A DNA stretch of 64,000 nt from Vibrio syngnathi (GCF_002119525.1 NZ_CP017916.1:1860001-1924000); one strand, 5' to 3'; positions 1 through 10,030 are shown, counted from the first letter of the stretch. Notes: a model not told the origin generated them from the sequence alone. A program made the numbers and translations.

Positions 1-2
1 CA

Positions 3-83
3 TATAAAGATGGCTTGAAAATTACCATACGCTTAACCTTCTCGCCCATTGAGAAACAAACCCGCTACATCACAGAAACATAA
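3..83 (+). CDS. 3' end of an unidentified protein (partial)
   Basis: An open frame enters from the left edge and ends at a TAA at 81-83, giving 26 C-terminal residues that finish ...RYITET. The composition (alternating hydrophobic residues, charged tail) looks like real coding sequence and the strand matches the chemoreceptor that follows, but too little is visible to name a family. Just after the stop (about 91-116) there is a weak imperfect hairpin without a T tract. Confidence 0.4.
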   Translation, partial: YKDGLKITIRLTFSPIEKQTRYITET

Positions 84-151
84 CCACAACCGGAGTGTGG
101 TCACACAATCGGTTATACCTCATAGGTGGTAGAGCCGCTTACACGTAAAGT

Positions 152-1822
152 ATGCATGTCATTATACTTAATAAAAACAAACACCTTATGCGCTCAACAA
201 TCACCTTTAAAATCCTAGTAGCCCTCGCCATTGTGTTCACTTTCTTGCTTGCAATATCGACTTACTTTCAATATTCGCAGCAAAAGCAACTTGTAAACTC
301 TGTGTTAAGTGAGCAGCTTCACGATAAGGCAAGCAACTATTTCGATAGCCTTAATATGATGATGCTAACAGGAACCATGGCACAGAAAGAGACCCTTCGT
401 CAGAAAGCGTTAGCGCAAGAAGGCATTGAAAATGTTCGTGTACTGCGCGCTGATGCAGTGAGCAAGTTGTACGGACCTGGCAATGAAAACCAAACGCCTG
501 TCGATGATATTGATAAACGAGCGCTAGCGGGTGAAACCGTTATCGAGCCCTTTTCTGCCGACTGGGGGAAAGGCTTGGTTATTGCTTTGCCAATGAAATC
601 GAGTGAAGATTACCGAGGTACCAATTGTGTGGCCTGTCATATGGCGCCACAAGGTGAAGTATTGGGTGCGATTCGCCTCGAATATAACCTCAGCCACGTC
701 AACTCACTGATCAACACTCAAACCATGGCCGCTATTGGTATTATGGCGGTGATCTCTTTTGCTGGTTTCGTGTTAACCATGGGGCTGGTTCGTAAAATCA
801 TCGTTCGCCCTCTTCAACAGACATCTCGCTTTATGACCCAAGTCAGCAGCGATAAAAACCTATCCACTCGGCTGCCCGAACAAAGTAAAGATGAGATTGG
901 AACACTGGCTAACTCTATTAACTCGTTCATGGGCACCGTTTCCGACAGTTTGGAAAAGGTACAAAACACCTCACATAAGTTGAATGCGTCTGCCAATCAA
1001 CTGACCAGCGTTGCGCACATTACCGAACAAGCAGCCAGTGATCAGCAGAATGAAACGGCTGAAGTACAAAACAATGTTGAAGGGATACAGGCACAGCAAG
1101 TCAATGTAGAACAAGCAACTTTAACGGCTTCAGAGCTTATCAATCACACCGCCGATGTGGCGTGTAAGAGTGCCAATCAAGCACATGATGCAAGCAGTGA
1201 GATAAAGAACCTAGTTAGCAGTATTGAAGAAGTAAAACACAAGATACAGACACTTAATGAGCAAACAGGAGAGGTATCTTCAATATTGGGGGTTATTCGA
1301 GGTATTGCAGACCAAACCAACCTTCTAGCCTTAAATGCGGCGATTGAAGCGGCTCGTGCGGGAGAACAAGGACGGGGCTTTGCGGTAGTAGCAGATGAAG
1401 TTCGTGATCTTGCATCACGAACGGCAGAGGCAACTGGCAGTATTGAATCGATTATCCATCAGTTCCAACAAGGTAGCGAAGAGTCGTTAACTTCTGCCGA
1501 CCGTGTTTGCGAACAAGCGCATCAAAGCTCAACAGATATCGACGCACTGTCCGTTGAAATGAACGGTGTCGTTGAAGAAATGAAACAAGTGTTGGCTCAT
1601 GCACAAAATATTCAACAACAGACGCAATCCACCACACACGCGACTCAAGATGTTCAACAAAAGGTTGAAACCATCACTTCTCACGCAGACAACACATCAC
1701 AATCTGCGGCCGAGACTCGTGGAATCAGTAATGATTTAGAAGAGCTGTCTGATCACCTTGAATCTCTTATCAACCAATTCACCTTATCGAACTCAAATAG
1801 CAACGAGAAAAGCCAGTCATAA
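152..1822 (+). CDS. Methyl-accepting chemotaxis protein with periplasmic haem-c motif
   Basis: Inner-membrane chemoreceptor that signals to CheA/CheW. One membrane segment lies near residues 19-39 and a second near 190-212, bracketing a periplasmic sensor region of about 150 residues. That region carries a CVACH motif at residues 159-163, the CxxCH signature for covalent haem c, in a context like the Tll0287/DUF3365 type of sensor. After the second membrane segment come a HAMP region and a long helical methyl-accepting domain with the conserved hairpin tip ([19 protein letters not shown]). A redox, oxygen or NO signal is plausible, but the ligand is inference. The start is uncertain: the ATG at 188 (MRSTITFK) also fits, and neither has a clear Shine-Dalgarno. 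A terminator follows. Confidence 0.93.
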   Translation: MHVIILNKNKHLMRSTITFKILVALAIVFTFLLAISTYFQYSQQKQLVNSVLSEQLHDKASNYFDSLNMMMLTGTMAQKETLRQKALAQEGIENVRVLRADAVSKLYGPGNENQTPVDDIDKRALAGETVIEPFSADWGKGLVIALPMKSSEDYRGTNCVACHMAPQGEVLGAIRLEYNLSHVNSLINTQTMAAIGIMAVISFAGFVLTMGLVRKIIVRPLQQTSRFMTQVSSDKNLSTRLPEQSKDEIGTLANSINSFMGTVSDSLEKVQNTSHKLNASANQLTSVAHITEQAASDQQNETAEVQNNVEGIQAQQVNVEQATLTASELINHTADVACKSANQAHDASSEIKNLVSSIEEVKHKIQTLNEQTGEVSSILGVIRGIADQTNLLALNAAIEAARAGEQGRGFAVVADEVRDLASRTAEATGSIESIIHQFQQGSEESLTSADRVCEQAHQSSTDIDALSVEMNGVVEEMKQVLAHAQNIQQQTQSTTHATQDVQQKVETITSHADNTSQSAAETRGISNDLEELSDHLESLINQFTLSNSNSNEKSQS

Positions 1823-1854
1823 GTCGGTAGAGTTCTCCCTGCTGACATCAACCA

Positions 1855-1884
1855 AAAAAGCGCTCAAAGATGAGCGCTTTATCT
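1855..1884 (+). terminator. Rho-independent terminator after the chemoreceptor
   Basis: A perfect 10-bp stem (AAAGCGCTCA / TGAGCGCTTT) with a 4-nt loop starts about 35 bases after the stop codon. The downstream T run is short. Confidence 0.75.
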
Positions 1885-1910
1885 TCATAACAATGTCTAG
1901 TTCAGGCTTT

Positions 1911-1938
1911 AAGATTTTAAGATTTTAAGATTTTAAGA
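1911..1938. repeat. Octamer tandem repeat (AAGATTTT x3.5)
   Basis: Three exact copies of AAGATTTT and a partial fourth lie in the short gap between the convergent chemoreceptor and SulP genes. It resembles slipped-strand expansion. No function can be assigned. Confidence 0.85.
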
Positions 1939-1954
1939 GCACCTTAAACCACGA

Positions 1955-3445
1955 TTAGTGCGTAATGGAAACCGCAGTTAAATCTTTATGCTTGTGGTAC
2001 ATCGCGTGTTTGAATATCAGGTTCGCACTCACAGTATCCATTCCTGCGACTTCTACATAAGCGCCCTTTTTACGGAACTTAAATACGACCTTATCAAGCG
2101 CCTCAACCGACGTGTTATCTAGGAAAGACGCATCCGAAATATCGATGGTCACTAAAGAGGTCGCATTGTCATAATCAAATAGATCGATAAACGCATCTGA
2201 AGAAGCAAAGAAGACATGGCCTTTTACTCGGTGGGTAGTGTGCATTTCGTTAGTCACGACTTCATCGGATATAAAGACCATCGACTTGCTAGCATGCGCA
2301 TAAAACAGAGCCGATAACACCACGCCAACCGCAACACCTATTGCGAGATTGTGAGTAAACACCACCACCGCCACGGTTGCTAACATGGTTACATTGGTTG
2401 GGAGTGTGTGGTCTTTAAGCTCAACAACAGAGCGCCATGAAAACGTGCCGATTGAAACCATGATCATCACAGACACTAAAGCGGCCATCGGTATCAGCTT
2501 CAACCAATCAGAAACAAACACCACCATTAGCAGTAAAACAACCCCGGCGATCAGGCTGGAGAATCTGGTTAAGCCGCCAGATTTGATGTTAATGATCGAC
2601 TGGCCAATCATCGCACACCCCGCCATACCACCAAATAGTGAAGCCACGATGTTCGCTACGCCCTGCCCTTTGCATTCATTGTTCTTATTACTTTCAGTAT
2701 CGGTCAGGTCATCCACTATCGTCGCCGTCATCAATGATTCCAATAAGCCAACAAGAGATAGAGCAATAGAATATGGAAGGATGGTTGTGAGCGTATCAAA
2801 CGTGAATGGAATATTAGGAATCAAGAACACAGGCAGTGAATCCGGAAGCTTTCCCATATCTCCAATCGTTCTGACATCTAAACCAAATAACAAACTGATA
2901 ATAGTCAGGGCAACAATCGCGACTAATGGAGAAGGTATTGCACGACCAAACTTGGGAAAATAAGGAAGCAGATAAATGATCGCCAAACCCAAGGCGACTA
3001 ACACGTAAACGCTCGAAGGGACGTTGATCAACTCAGGGAGCTGAGCCATAAATATAAGAATAGCGAGCGCGTTAACAAACCCAGTAATCACCGATTTGGA
3101 AACGAAATTCATCAAATTACCAAGCTTGAGGTATCCAGCCGCGATTTGAATGACGCCAGCAAGAAATGAAGCTGCGAGTAGATACTCTAGCCCGTGTTCT
3201 CTCACTAAGGTGACCATCAACAGCGCCATTGCGCCCGTTGCCCCAGAGATCATCCCCGGACGACTGCCAACCAAAGCGGTTACAACACAGATACAGAAAG
3301 AAGCATAAAGCCCTACTTTAGGATCGACGCCTGCGATAATTGAAAATGCGATGGCTTCAGGGATTAATGCGAGTGCAACCACAATCCCAGATAATGAATC
3401 TCCTTTAACGTTTGATAACCAATGTTTTTTTAAATAATTAAGCAT
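1955..3445 (-). CDS. SulP-family inorganic anion transporter with STAS domain
   Basis: Secondary transporter of the SLC26/SulP family, which moves sulfate, bicarbonate or dicarboxylates across the inner membrane. The N-terminus (residues about 10-55) has the family hallmark of a [16 protein letters not shown] helix followed by [12 protein letters not shown]. Many hydrophobic helices follow up to about residue 390, and the last roughly 100 residues form a STAS domain ([24 protein letters not shown]). At 496 aa it is at the short end for the family. The ATG at 3445 is preceded by an AAGAGA-type ribosome site. The substrate cannot be read from sequence. The gene is monocistronic, with a long upstream gap. 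Confidence 0.92.
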   Translation of the reverse strand: MLNYLKKHWLSNVKGDSLSGIVVALALIPEAIAFSIIAGVDPKVGLYASFCICVVTALVGSRPGMISGATGAMALLMVTLVREHGLEYLLAASFLAGVIQIAAGYLKLGNLMNFVSKSVITGFVNALAILIFMAQLPELINVPSSVYVLVALGLAIIYLLPYFPKFGRAIPSPLVAIVALTIISLLFGLDVRTIGDMGKLPDSLPVFLIPNIPFTFDTLTTILPYSIALSLVGLLESLMTATIVDDLTDTESNKNNECKGQGVANIVASLFGGMAGCAMIGQSIINIKSGGLTRFSSLIAGVVLLLMVVFVSDWLKLIPMAALVSVMIMVSIGTFSWRSVVELKDHTLPTNVTMLATVAVVVFTHNLAIGVAVGVVLSALFYAHASKSMVFISDEVVTNEMHTTHRVKGHVFFASSDAFIDLFDYDNATSLVTIDISDASFLDNTSVEALDKVVFKFRKKGAYVEVAGMDTVSANLIFKHAMYHKHKDLTAVSITH

Positions 3446-4226
3446 GTAATTCTCTTTTACTTGTACAGCCAGTCCTGCCTTGTTCAGACATAATTTGATC
3501 GACTGTTTTTCTTGAATGAGGGAACGCTCGAAAAGTGCGGGTGTAGAGAGAATGCAGGGGTTAAGGCGGCGTAATTAACACGTGAATATTAAACTCCTCT
3601 AGTGGGTGATTGTTTATTAGATGGACTCACACTTGTGCTTTGTGTTTGTCACTTAAGTATCGGACAAGGTAGCGTAAGTATTGCACTAGGTAACCTAGGT
3701 ATTACACAGATAGCTCGGGTAACGCACAAGCTTGAATGGCTGCCAATATAAAGTGAGCGCTGCATTAATCACACGTCCAATCTTGCAAACAAAGGTTTCG
3801 AATATTAACGCTTCTTAATCCGGCCAAAAACCGCTAGCGGACTCGATTTCAGCCAGCTCTATGTTATAACCAACTTCAGTTCACGTCGTTTCAATCACTC
3901 TGCTCACATCGATTTACAAGGTATTGAAGAATACTTAACCATTAGCGCTAGCGCACCTCCCTAGCACTCAAACAAATACCAAACAGAAAGCCAAATCGAA
4001 CAAAAAACACACCCTAAAAGGTATTTCTGGTCAGTAGACACAATATTTTTTTCACCAAGCAAGAATAAAGGTTGAAGCTGTCGGTATGACAGGTAATATG
4101 TTCAATCGATTTAAAAAGTTTATACAACTCAATGTTTCGGCTAATTATTGTGCAAATATATGTTCATTTGCCTCAATGCTAGAGACTTTGAGTTGAATTT
4201 GTCCCTCAATGGAGAATGAAATCAAC
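3446..4226. other. Long intergenic region between sulP and asnS
   Basis: About 780 bases between divergent genes with no convincing coding frame. It contains a degenerate 21-bp tandem triplication (3667-3728), an odd palindrome CTAGGTaACCTAG (3686-3698) inside it, and two perfect 10-bp palindromes sharing a GCTAGC core, CCGCTAGCGG (3831-3840) and GCGCTAGCGC (3945-3954). It must hold promoters for both flanking genes. I could not identify a riboswitch, T-box or small-RNA terminator. Confidence 0.6.
3667..3728. repeat. Degenerate 21-bp tandem repeat, three units
   Basis: Units at about 3667-3687, 3688-3708 and 3709-3728 share the pattern aggTAgc...gTA(t/a)(t/c)(g/a)CAC. The middle unit contains the palindrome CTAGGTaACCTAG. 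Confidence 0.5.
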
Positions 4227-5627
4227 ATGACTTACGCGCCTGTAACAGACGTACTTGGCGGCAAGCTAGCGGTAGACAGTGAAGTAACTGTTCGCGGCTG
4301 GATCCGTTCACGTCGTGATTCCAAAGCTGGAATCTCTTTCCTTGCCATTTATGACGGCTCTTGTTTCGACCCGATTCAGGCCGTGGTTCCTAATAATCTT
4401 AATAATTACGAAGACGAAGTATTAAAGCTAACAACTGGCTGCTCTGTTGAAGTAACGGGTAAGATTGTTGAGTCTCCTGCGAAAGGTCAAGACTTCGAAC
4501 TAGCAGCAACTGACGTTAAAGTTGTAGGCTGGGTTGAAGACGCTGACACTTACCCAATGGCTAAGACACGTCACTCTATCGAATACCTTCGTGAAGTTGC
4601 TCACCTACGCCCACGTACGAACGTGATCGGCGCAGTAGCACGTGTACGTAACTGTTTATCTCAAGCGATTCACCGTTTCTACCACGAGCAAGGTTTCTTC
4701 TGGACTTCAGCTCCGCTAATCACGGCATCTGATGCAGAAGGCGCTGGTGAAATGTTCCGCGTATCTACGCTAGACATGGAAAACCTACCTCGCACTGACG
4801 AAGGCAAAGTTGATTTCAACGAAGATTTCTTCGGTAAAGAAACTTTCCTAACAGTATCTGGCCAACTTAATGCTGAAGCTTACGCTTGTGCACTAAGCAA
4901 GGTTTACACGTTCGGTCCTACGTTCCGTGCTGAAAACTCAAACACAAGCCGCCACCTAGCTGAGTTCTGGATGGTTGAGCCTGAAGTTGCGTTTGCAGAC
5001 CTTGACGATGTAGCAAAACTGGCTGAAGACATGCTTAAATACGTTTTCGCTGCTGTTCTTGAAGAGCGCCGCGACGACCTTGAGTTCTTCGCTTCTCGCA
5101 TCGACAAAGAAGCAATCACTCGTCTAGAGCAATTCGTAGACGCTGATTTCGCACAAGTTGACTACACTGACGCAATCCAAATCCTACTAGATTCTGGTAA
5201 GAAATTTGAATTCGACGTTGAGTGGGGCATCGACATGTCTTCTGAGCATGAGCGTTACCTAGCTGAAGAGCACTTCAAAGCACCTGTTATCGTTAAGAAC
5301 TACCCGAAAGACATCAAAGCTTTCTACATGCGCTTAAACGACGACGGCAAAACAGTTGCGGCAATGGACGTACTTGCACCAGGCATCGGTGAAATCATCG
5401 GTGGTGCACAACGTGAAGAGCGTCTAGACATTCTAGACGAGCGCATGATTGGTATGGGTATCGACCCTGAGCACATGAGCTGGTACCGCGACCTACGTAA
5501 ATACGGCACAGTGCCTCACGCTGGCTTCGGTCTTGGCTTTGAGCGTCTAGTGTCTTACGTAACAGGTATGGGCAACGTTCGTGACGTTATCCCGTTCCCA
5601 CGTACACCACGCTCTGCAAACTTCTAA
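4227..5627 (+). CDS. asnS: Asparaginyl-tRNA synthetase
   Basis: Class IIb aminoacyl-tRNA synthetase that charges tRNA-Asn with asparagine in the cytoplasm. The N-terminal OB-fold anticodon-binding domain covers residues about 1-110 ([17 protein letters not shown]), followed by the catalytic core with motif 2 ([21 protein letters not shown]) and motif 3 near the C-terminus ([10 protein letters not shown]). It matches E. coli AsnS almost throughout. I chose the ATG at 4227 ([12 protein letters not shown]) over the in-frame ATG at 4209: it gives 466 aa, the same length as E. coli AsnS, and a GGAG sits 12 bases upstream, overlapping the earlier ATG. It is followed by a strong terminator, so probably monocistronic. 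Confidence 0.98.
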   Translation: MTYAPVTDVLGGKLAVDSEVTVRGWIRSRRDSKAGISFLAIYDGSCFDPIQAVVPNNLNNYEDEVLKLTTGCSVEVTGKIVESPAKGQDFELAATDVKVVGWVEDADTYPMAKTRHSIEYLREVAHLRPRTNVIGAVARVRNCLSQAIHRFYHEQGFFWTSAPLITASDAEGAGEMFRVSTLDMENLPRTDEGKVDFNEDFFGKETFLTVSGQLNAEAYACALSKVYTFGPTFRAENSNTSRHLAEFWMVEPEVAFADLDDVAKLAEDMLKYVFAAVLEERRDDLEFFASRIDKEAITRLEQFVDADFAQVDYTDAIQILLDSGKKFEFDVEWGIDMSSEHERYLAEEHFKAPVIVKNYPKDIKAFYMRLNDDGKTVAAMDVLAPGIGEIIGGAQREERLDILDERMIGMGIDPEHMSWYRDLRKYGTVPHAGFGLGFERLVSYVTGMGNVRDVIPFPRTPRSANF

Positions 5628-5668
5628 TTCGAAAACCTATTCGATATTAAAAGTTGAGAACAAATAAT

Positions 5669-5696
5669 AACCTCCGCACTTGCGGAGGTTTTTTTA
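5669..5696 (+). terminator. Rho-independent terminator of asnS
   Basis: Perfect 10-bp stem AACCTCCGCA / TGCGGAGGTT around a short loop, followed by a T7 run. Confidence 0.92.
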
Positions 5697-5913
5697 TGTC
5701 TTAATATTATCTCCATTCCTTTTGTCCCCACAGATTCACCTGCTCACTTTCATGAGTAAACCTCCAATCACTAGCTCAAACATAAATTTACAAATCAAAA
5801 GCTTACTGTAATTTAATGTAATGAACGACTGACAAAGCCATACAGTATTGATGCCTTGTATACATTAATCTTCTCACTAACTAATTTGTGAAAATAAATT
5901 TTTAGGGACACCA

Positions 5914-7308
5914 ATGAAAACAAGCATTTTATCTGCAGTTCTACTAATCACTTTAACCGGATGTGGTAGCGGAGGCTCATCGACTTCGGCTAAAAAGCCG
6001 GCGGTGAAACCAACACAAAAACCAACAGTCTTCATCTCTAAATGTTCGCAACCCTTACAAGGGGATACAGCCTTAACCTTCAAGATTAAAGGTACAATAG
6101 CGAGTGTCAATGGCGTTGCATGTAGTGGAAGCCCAAAAGCGTTTGACGATATGATGAAAGCTCATCCGAACACAAAAACGCTGAACTTCATTGATATGGG
6201 TGGGTCTATGAATGATGACGCCAACATCCAACTCGCGTACAAGGTGAGAGCAAAGAAGTTAGACACGTACATCAGCTCGATTGGACATGTAGCGTCAGGC
6301 GGCACTGACCTTTTCGTTGCGGGTGTAAAAAGGACGGTTGAACCAGGCGCTCGATTAGGCGTGCACTCTTGGGCAGAAGGGTCTTTACAAGGGGCTTCAC
6401 TGCCTGTCGGCCATAGCCAGCACAAACCCTACATTGATTATTATAAAAAGATGGGATTACCAGATCCGAGCGGCTTCTACTGGTTTACACTGAAAGCAGC
6501 ACCTGCTAACGGTATGCATTATATGACCCCAGCTGAAGTATCTAAATATGGTTTGGCGTCCGTAATAACGAGTGTTACAAAAGACCAGCGGGCAAATTAT
6601 ACTCCCAATAACGCCTTGTTGAGCAACGGCCTTTTAGACGTGAGCAGTGACACAATAACAGCACTTTCAGTTGAAAACCACGTAAGACGCGCCGTTTATG
6701 TACTCGACCATGTCTCCACACTTTTATTTAAGCAGTTCAATGTATCCAATAGAGACGAGCTAATTACTCACATAAAGCTTAACGGAACACTAGATCCCGT
6801 TACGAAAACATATGTATTAAAAGCATCACTTCAGAAGCCAACAGCTTTCTATAACCCAAAAACAGATACAATACACTCATTATATAACTCTAGTAGTAAG
6901 TACAGTATCCCTGCTAAGCCTTTAATTGAAAGCGGGTTGACGATAGAAAATTATGGCGTTGAAAAGACAAACACATCAGTCAACATCGAATTGAATGTAA
7001 AGTCAATAAAAGTAACAGTAGGAGATGAAGATTTTTCTTTCATTAAAGAGCCTTCAAAAAACGACATAAGCCACTGTAAACTTGTCCGCGCCAGCGTCAT
7101 CAATGTTGGAGTCCCGGTGTCAACTCTTGTCTCCGTGTCCAACTGCTTAGAAAGTCGTCTTCAAGGCGATGTAGTCCAACTTGTAAACTATGAGCGCACT
7201 TCAAAGAAACCTATGCAAAGTGGTAGCGCGACTACAGTTACCAAATCTGTAACTAAGACTTCTAACTTTGAACTCAATGCTAAGCAAAGCACGTTAATCA
7301 CTAAGTAA
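5914..7308 (+). CDS. Lipoprotein with ClpP/SppA-like serine peptidase fold (COG3904-like)
   Basis: Secreted lipoprotein: the leader ends in lipobox LTGC at about residue 17, followed by a Ser/Gly-rich and then a Lys/Pro-rich linker. Residues about 55-200 resemble the ClpP/crotonase fold of the periplasmic COG3904 group. An ASGGT motif (Ser128) is followed by FVAGVKR, then PGARLGVHSW (His151), the arrangement in which SppA/ClpP proteins carry the catalytic Ser and a conserved His. A second, unrecognised domain of about 250 residues follows. I infer a cell-envelope peptidase or a degenerate relative; the third catalytic residue was not identified. ATG 5914 has a GGGA just upstream. Flanking terminators on both sides suggest a single-gene unit, perhaps acquired. 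Confidence 0.75.
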   Translation: MKTSILSAVLLITLTGCGSGGSSTSAKKPAVKPTQKPTVFISKCSQPLQGDTALTFKIKGTIASVNGVACSGSPKAFDDMMKAHPNTKTLNFIDMGGSMNDDANIQLAYKVRAKKLDTYISSIGHVASGGTDLFVAGVKRTVEPGARLGVHSWAEGSLQGASLPVGHSQHKPYIDYYKKMGLPDPSGFYWFTLKAAPANGMHYMTPAEVSKYGLASVITSVTKDQRANYTPNNALLSNGLLDVSSDTITALSVENHVRRAVYVLDHVSTLLFKQFNVSNRDELITHIKLNGTLDPVTKTYVLKASLQKPTAFYNPKTDTIHSLYNSSSKYSIPAKPLIESGLTIENYGVEKTNTSVNIELNVKSIKVTVGDEDFSFIKEPSKNDISHCKLVRASVINVGVPVSTLVSVSNCLESRLQGDVVQLVNYERTSKKPMQSGSATTVTKSVTKTSNFELNAKQSTLITK

Positions 7309-7321
7309 TTTTGCACATTGT

Positions 7322-7360
7322 AAAAGAAGCCCTACTTAATATTAAGTAGGGCTTCTTTTT
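7322..7360 (+). terminator. Rho-independent terminator of the ClpP-like lipoprotein gene
   Basis: A long perfect stem (AAGAAGCCCTACTTAAT / ATTAAGTAGGGCTTCTT) followed by Ts lies just after the stop codon. Confidence 0.93.
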
Positions 7361-7401
7361 ATTTATTGCGCTTAAGTTTCATTTAAGCTGTCCAAACTAA
7401 A

Positions 7402-7512
7402 TTAGTCAGCCTTACGTACTAAAAAGTGATCAAGCATAATTTTTTCACCTGCACTTTGGAGAGGCTTGAATTCAATGACTAACTGATCGCCTTTCTGTTC
7501 AAATGCATTCAC
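7402..7512 (-). pseudogene. C-terminal remnant of an unidentified gene
   Basis: The minus strand has a 36-codon open frame from a possible GTG at 7512 to a TAA at 7402, ending ...GEKIMLDHFLVRKAD. Composition and codon use look like real protein, but the frame is closed by a stop about 5 codons before the GTG, no good ribosome site is present, and the fragment reads like the last beta strands of a larger secreted or enzyme domain. I interpret it as the 3' stump of a deleted gene. A genuine tiny protein cannot be excluded. Confidence 0.4.
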
Positions 7513-7631
7513 TTTCAAAAACAAGTTTTATGTGCTTGAAACAGGTGTGTATAGTAATTGTATTTCATCAAGGATTTTTATTTCACGACGATAGCAGCGA
7601 TGCCTACGCAAGTCCGTTTCATGTATACAAC

Positions 7632-7662
7632 GAAAAAGCCCCACCAAATCATGGAGGGGCTC
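7632..7662 (-). terminator. Rho-independent terminator of the small membrane protein gene
   Basis: Read on the minus strand: stem AGCCCCTCC / GGTGGGGCT with one mismatch, followed by a run of Ts, about 30 bases beyond the stop of the gene at 7692. Confidence 0.8.
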
Positions 7663-7691
7663 TGAAAGATCATTTTCGCGTACTTAGAAAC

Positions 7692-7898
7692 TTAATCGAC
7701 ATCTTGGTCGATAGCGTACTTTATCGCGAGACCGCAGATTGCCATCATAACGAATGGGATTGCGGCAGTGGTGTATTCTGCCCAAGCCATATCAGCGAAT
7801 GCTTTTGCCAGTAGTACGTGGCCGAGGATTAACAGAAGTGCACACACAATAGCAACGATAATCAACTTAACTTCGTTACCCATAGTCATTTTCAACAT
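7692..7898 (-). CDS. Small hypothetical two-helix membrane protein
   Basis: A 68-residue protein (MLKMTMGNEVKL...) with two hydrophobic helices, near residues 8-32 (LIIVAIVCALLLILGHVLL) and 40-60 (TTAAIPFVMMAICGLAI), and an acidic C-terminus DQDVD. The start at 7898 has a GGAG about 9 bases upstream; a longer in-frame form beginning at 7940 lacks this. It has its own terminator. Family not recognised; probably an inner-membrane protein of unknown role. Confidence 0.75.
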   Translation of the reverse strand: MLKMTMGNEVKLIIVAIVCALLLILGHVLLAKAFADMAWAEYTTAAIPFVMMAICGLAIKYAIDQDVD

Positions 7899-8106
7899 AA
7901 CGGTATCTCCAATATTTGGTCTATCGTTATTGAACCACAACTATCTGGTCAATTAGGCGTACAGTTAAGCCGGAAACAACCCGTACAGTTGCAATCATTG
8001 TCTTTTTTATGAGTGACTTAAAGTTTTATTACGGCTAGGCCATTTGCTCGCTTTGAACCAAAATGCTTAAACGCATAAAAAATCAGACAGCTAAGGAATA
8101 CGATTA

Positions 8107-9510
8107 TTACAGGTGAGTCAGTTGATGCGCGAGTTTGCCAAGTAGGATCAGCGCTTGCTCTTTCTCTGCTGTGAGTTCATAAGAGAAGTTCAATCGAATC
8201 GCATTGTCTACTCTGCCCTGTTCACTAAACAGATCGCCTGAAGCGACGCTAATACCCTGAGCAATCGCGAGTTGATGGAATTGTTGGCTATCGAAATGAG
8301 GAGAGAACCGTACCCACACGAAGTAACCACCAGCAGGGTCTTCAATCTCGATAGATTGGGGGAAGTATTGCTTGATAGCGCTAATAAACCGCTCTTTTCT
8401 GACCAAGAGATTTTTACGCAGTTTGCGAAGGTGATTATCATAGCTTTCATGAGTGAGGAAGTGTGCGACCCCAAGTTGAACTGGTGCACTGCTCGATAAA
8501 GTAGAAAGAAGCTGAAGCTTTTGAATGGCATCATTAAAACGCGAACTCACCACCCAACCAACACGATAGCCAGGGCATAAACTCTTAGAGTAAGAGCCGC
8601 ATAGCAGCACTGAGTCTGTCTTATCAAATGCTTTTAGCGGTTTAGGTTTATGCCCTTCGAAATATAGGTCGCCGTAAACATCATCTTCGATAATATAAGT
8701 CTTGTATTGTTCAGCAAGCTCAACCACTCGGCGCTTCGCTTCTCCAGACAAACTTGTTCCAGTCGGATTCTGAAAAGTCGTCATCAACCAGCACGCTTTC
8801 ACGTCTTGAGTTTTTAGGGCACTTTCAAACTGTTCGATGTTCAATCCATTGATTGGGCAAACATCGACTTCAATAGGATTAAGCCCTAACCTCTCGACAG
8901 CTTGCAGAGCACCATAGAAAGCGGGAGATTCAATCACAACGTAGTCACCGGGCTTAGTCACCGTTTGCAGGCTCAAGTTAAGCGCTTCCATCGCACCAGA
9001 AGTAATCACGATATCTTGATGGTTAACGGTAATACCTTGCTGCAGGTAACGTTGAGCGATTTGTCTTCTTAGGGACTCACTGCCCGGTGGCAGATTATTG
9101 ATCACACTAGCACCTGTCATCTTCCTTCCCGCACTGGCGAGGTTTCGAGTCAAGGTAGGCAAAGGAAAAAGATCAGGATCGGGGAATGCTGATCCAAAAG
9201 GAATAACCCCCTCTGCCGAACTCGATTTCAAAAAGTCGAATAAGCGATCATTAATGGCTTTCTTTTTGTGTACTAACGGCAGTTCATAATCAACGCCGTC
9301 CACACGTGGTGCAACAAAGTAGCCCGACTGAGGCTTAGCGATGATCCACCCTTCGCTTTCTAACAATTGGTAGGCTTGTAAGACAGTACTATTGCTGACG
9401 CTGTAATTGCGACAACTCATGCGGACGGAAGGGATCTTTTCTCCTGAACGCCACGTGTTGTTCGCTATCTGAGTTCGAATATCCTTTGCAAGCTCTTCAT
9501 AACGCGCCAT
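8107..9510 (-). CDS. MocR/GntR-type regulator with aminotransferase domain, YdcR-like
   Basis: Transcription factor with an N-terminal GntR winged helix (residues about 1-70, with SNSTVLQAYQLLESEGWIIAKPQSGYFV) fused to a fold-type I aminotransferase domain that binds PLP. The Schiff-base lysine lies in the SYSKSLCPGYRVGWV motif, and the PLP-contact segment TFQNPTGTSLS is present. Length (467 aa) and sequence closely match E. coli YdcR. It is divergent from the small gene at 9731 across a 220-bp gap, the usual arrangement for MocR regulators and their targets, but no target enzyme is adjacent and the operator was not recognised. The effector is unknown. Confidence 0.92.
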   Translation of the reverse strand: MARYEELAKDIRTQIANNTWRSGEKIPSVRMSCRNYSVSNSTVLQAYQLLESEGWIIAKPQSGYFVAPRVDGVDYELPLVHKKKAINDRLFDFLKSSSAEGVIPFGSAFPDPDLFPLPTLTRNLASAGRKMTGASVINNLPPGSESLRRQIAQRYLQQGITVNHQDIVITSGAMEALNLSLQTVTKPGDYVVIESPAFYGALQAVERLGLNPIEVDVCPINGLNIEQFESALKTQDVKACWLMTTFQNPTGTSLSGEAKRRVVELAEQYKTYIIEDDVYGDLYFEGHKPKPLKAFDKTDSVLLCGSYSKSLCPGYRVGWVVSSRFNDAIQKLQLLSTLSSSAPVQLGVAHFLTHESYDNHLRKLRKNLLVRKERFISAIKQYFPQSIEIEDPAGGYFVWVRFSPHFDSQQFHQLAIAQGISVASGDLFSEQGRVDNAIRLNFSYELTAEKEQALILLGKLAHQLTHL

Positions 9511-9730
9511 CTAATTGTACTACCTAGAGAAATTCTAATAAGCCTGAGATTTTATCACTAACGTTAACAACTATTGCTGCTATCCATATGATTGAGCCTA
9601 ATTTCTATAATAGTGTGAATTGGTTCACAGATATCTTTGTATGCTTTGCTAAGTTTGTAACAAAGGCGGGAGCCAAGTTCGTTCTACGTCTCTATAATTT
9701 GATGAAATCCAAAAAACATGCGAGATAACA

Positions 9731-10030
9731 ATGAAAAAAATAGAAGCAGACCAGTTAAGTTATAAAGGAGAGTCAAACGGTGTTCATAGTTGGACAACAC
9801 CGAGTGGCCAGCCATATTACTGGCACCCAGACTGGCTCCATATCGCTGAAGATGCAACAGGCTCACATCCAAAGCAGGAGATCGATGTAGATCAAGACCA
9901 AGCACCAACTGAGAAACACGCGGTGTCTGCTATTCTGAAACACCTAAACCAATGGGCATCAGACAAACTAGCATCTCACCCAGACATTGAAACCAACTCA
10001 ATTGAATCTGAAATCAATCTGAAAAAGTAA
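9731..10030 (+). CDS. Hypothetical small soluble protein
   Basis: A 99-residue hydrophilic, acidic protein (MKKIEADQLSYKGESNGVHSW...) with no signal peptide or membrane segment. A Trp/Tyr/His-rich patch (SWTTPSGQPYYWHPDWLHI) lies near residues 20-40, and the C-terminal half is helical. It is divergent from the YdcR-like regulator and may be controlled with it. Family not recognised. Confidence 0.7.
   Translation: MKKIEADQLSYKGESNGVHSWTTPSGQPYYWHPDWLHIAEDATGSHPKQEIDVDQDQAPTEKHAVSAILKHLNQWASDKLASHPDIETNSIESEINLKK

Noticed and set aside
2385..2963. A 192-codon open frame antisense to the SulP gene
   Set aside because: It is antisense to strongly conserved membrane helices, and its composition is Thr/Ile-rich as expected for the reverse of hydrophobic coding sequence.
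7503..7814. A 103-codon plus-strand frame
   Set aside because: It spans the minus-strand terminator at 7632-7662 and overlaps the small membrane protein gene in antisense; Cys/His-rich composition is not protein-like.
8208..8534. Alternative frames within the YdcR-like gene as frameshift evidence
   Set aside because: The main frame is full length with all motifs, so there is no frameshift.
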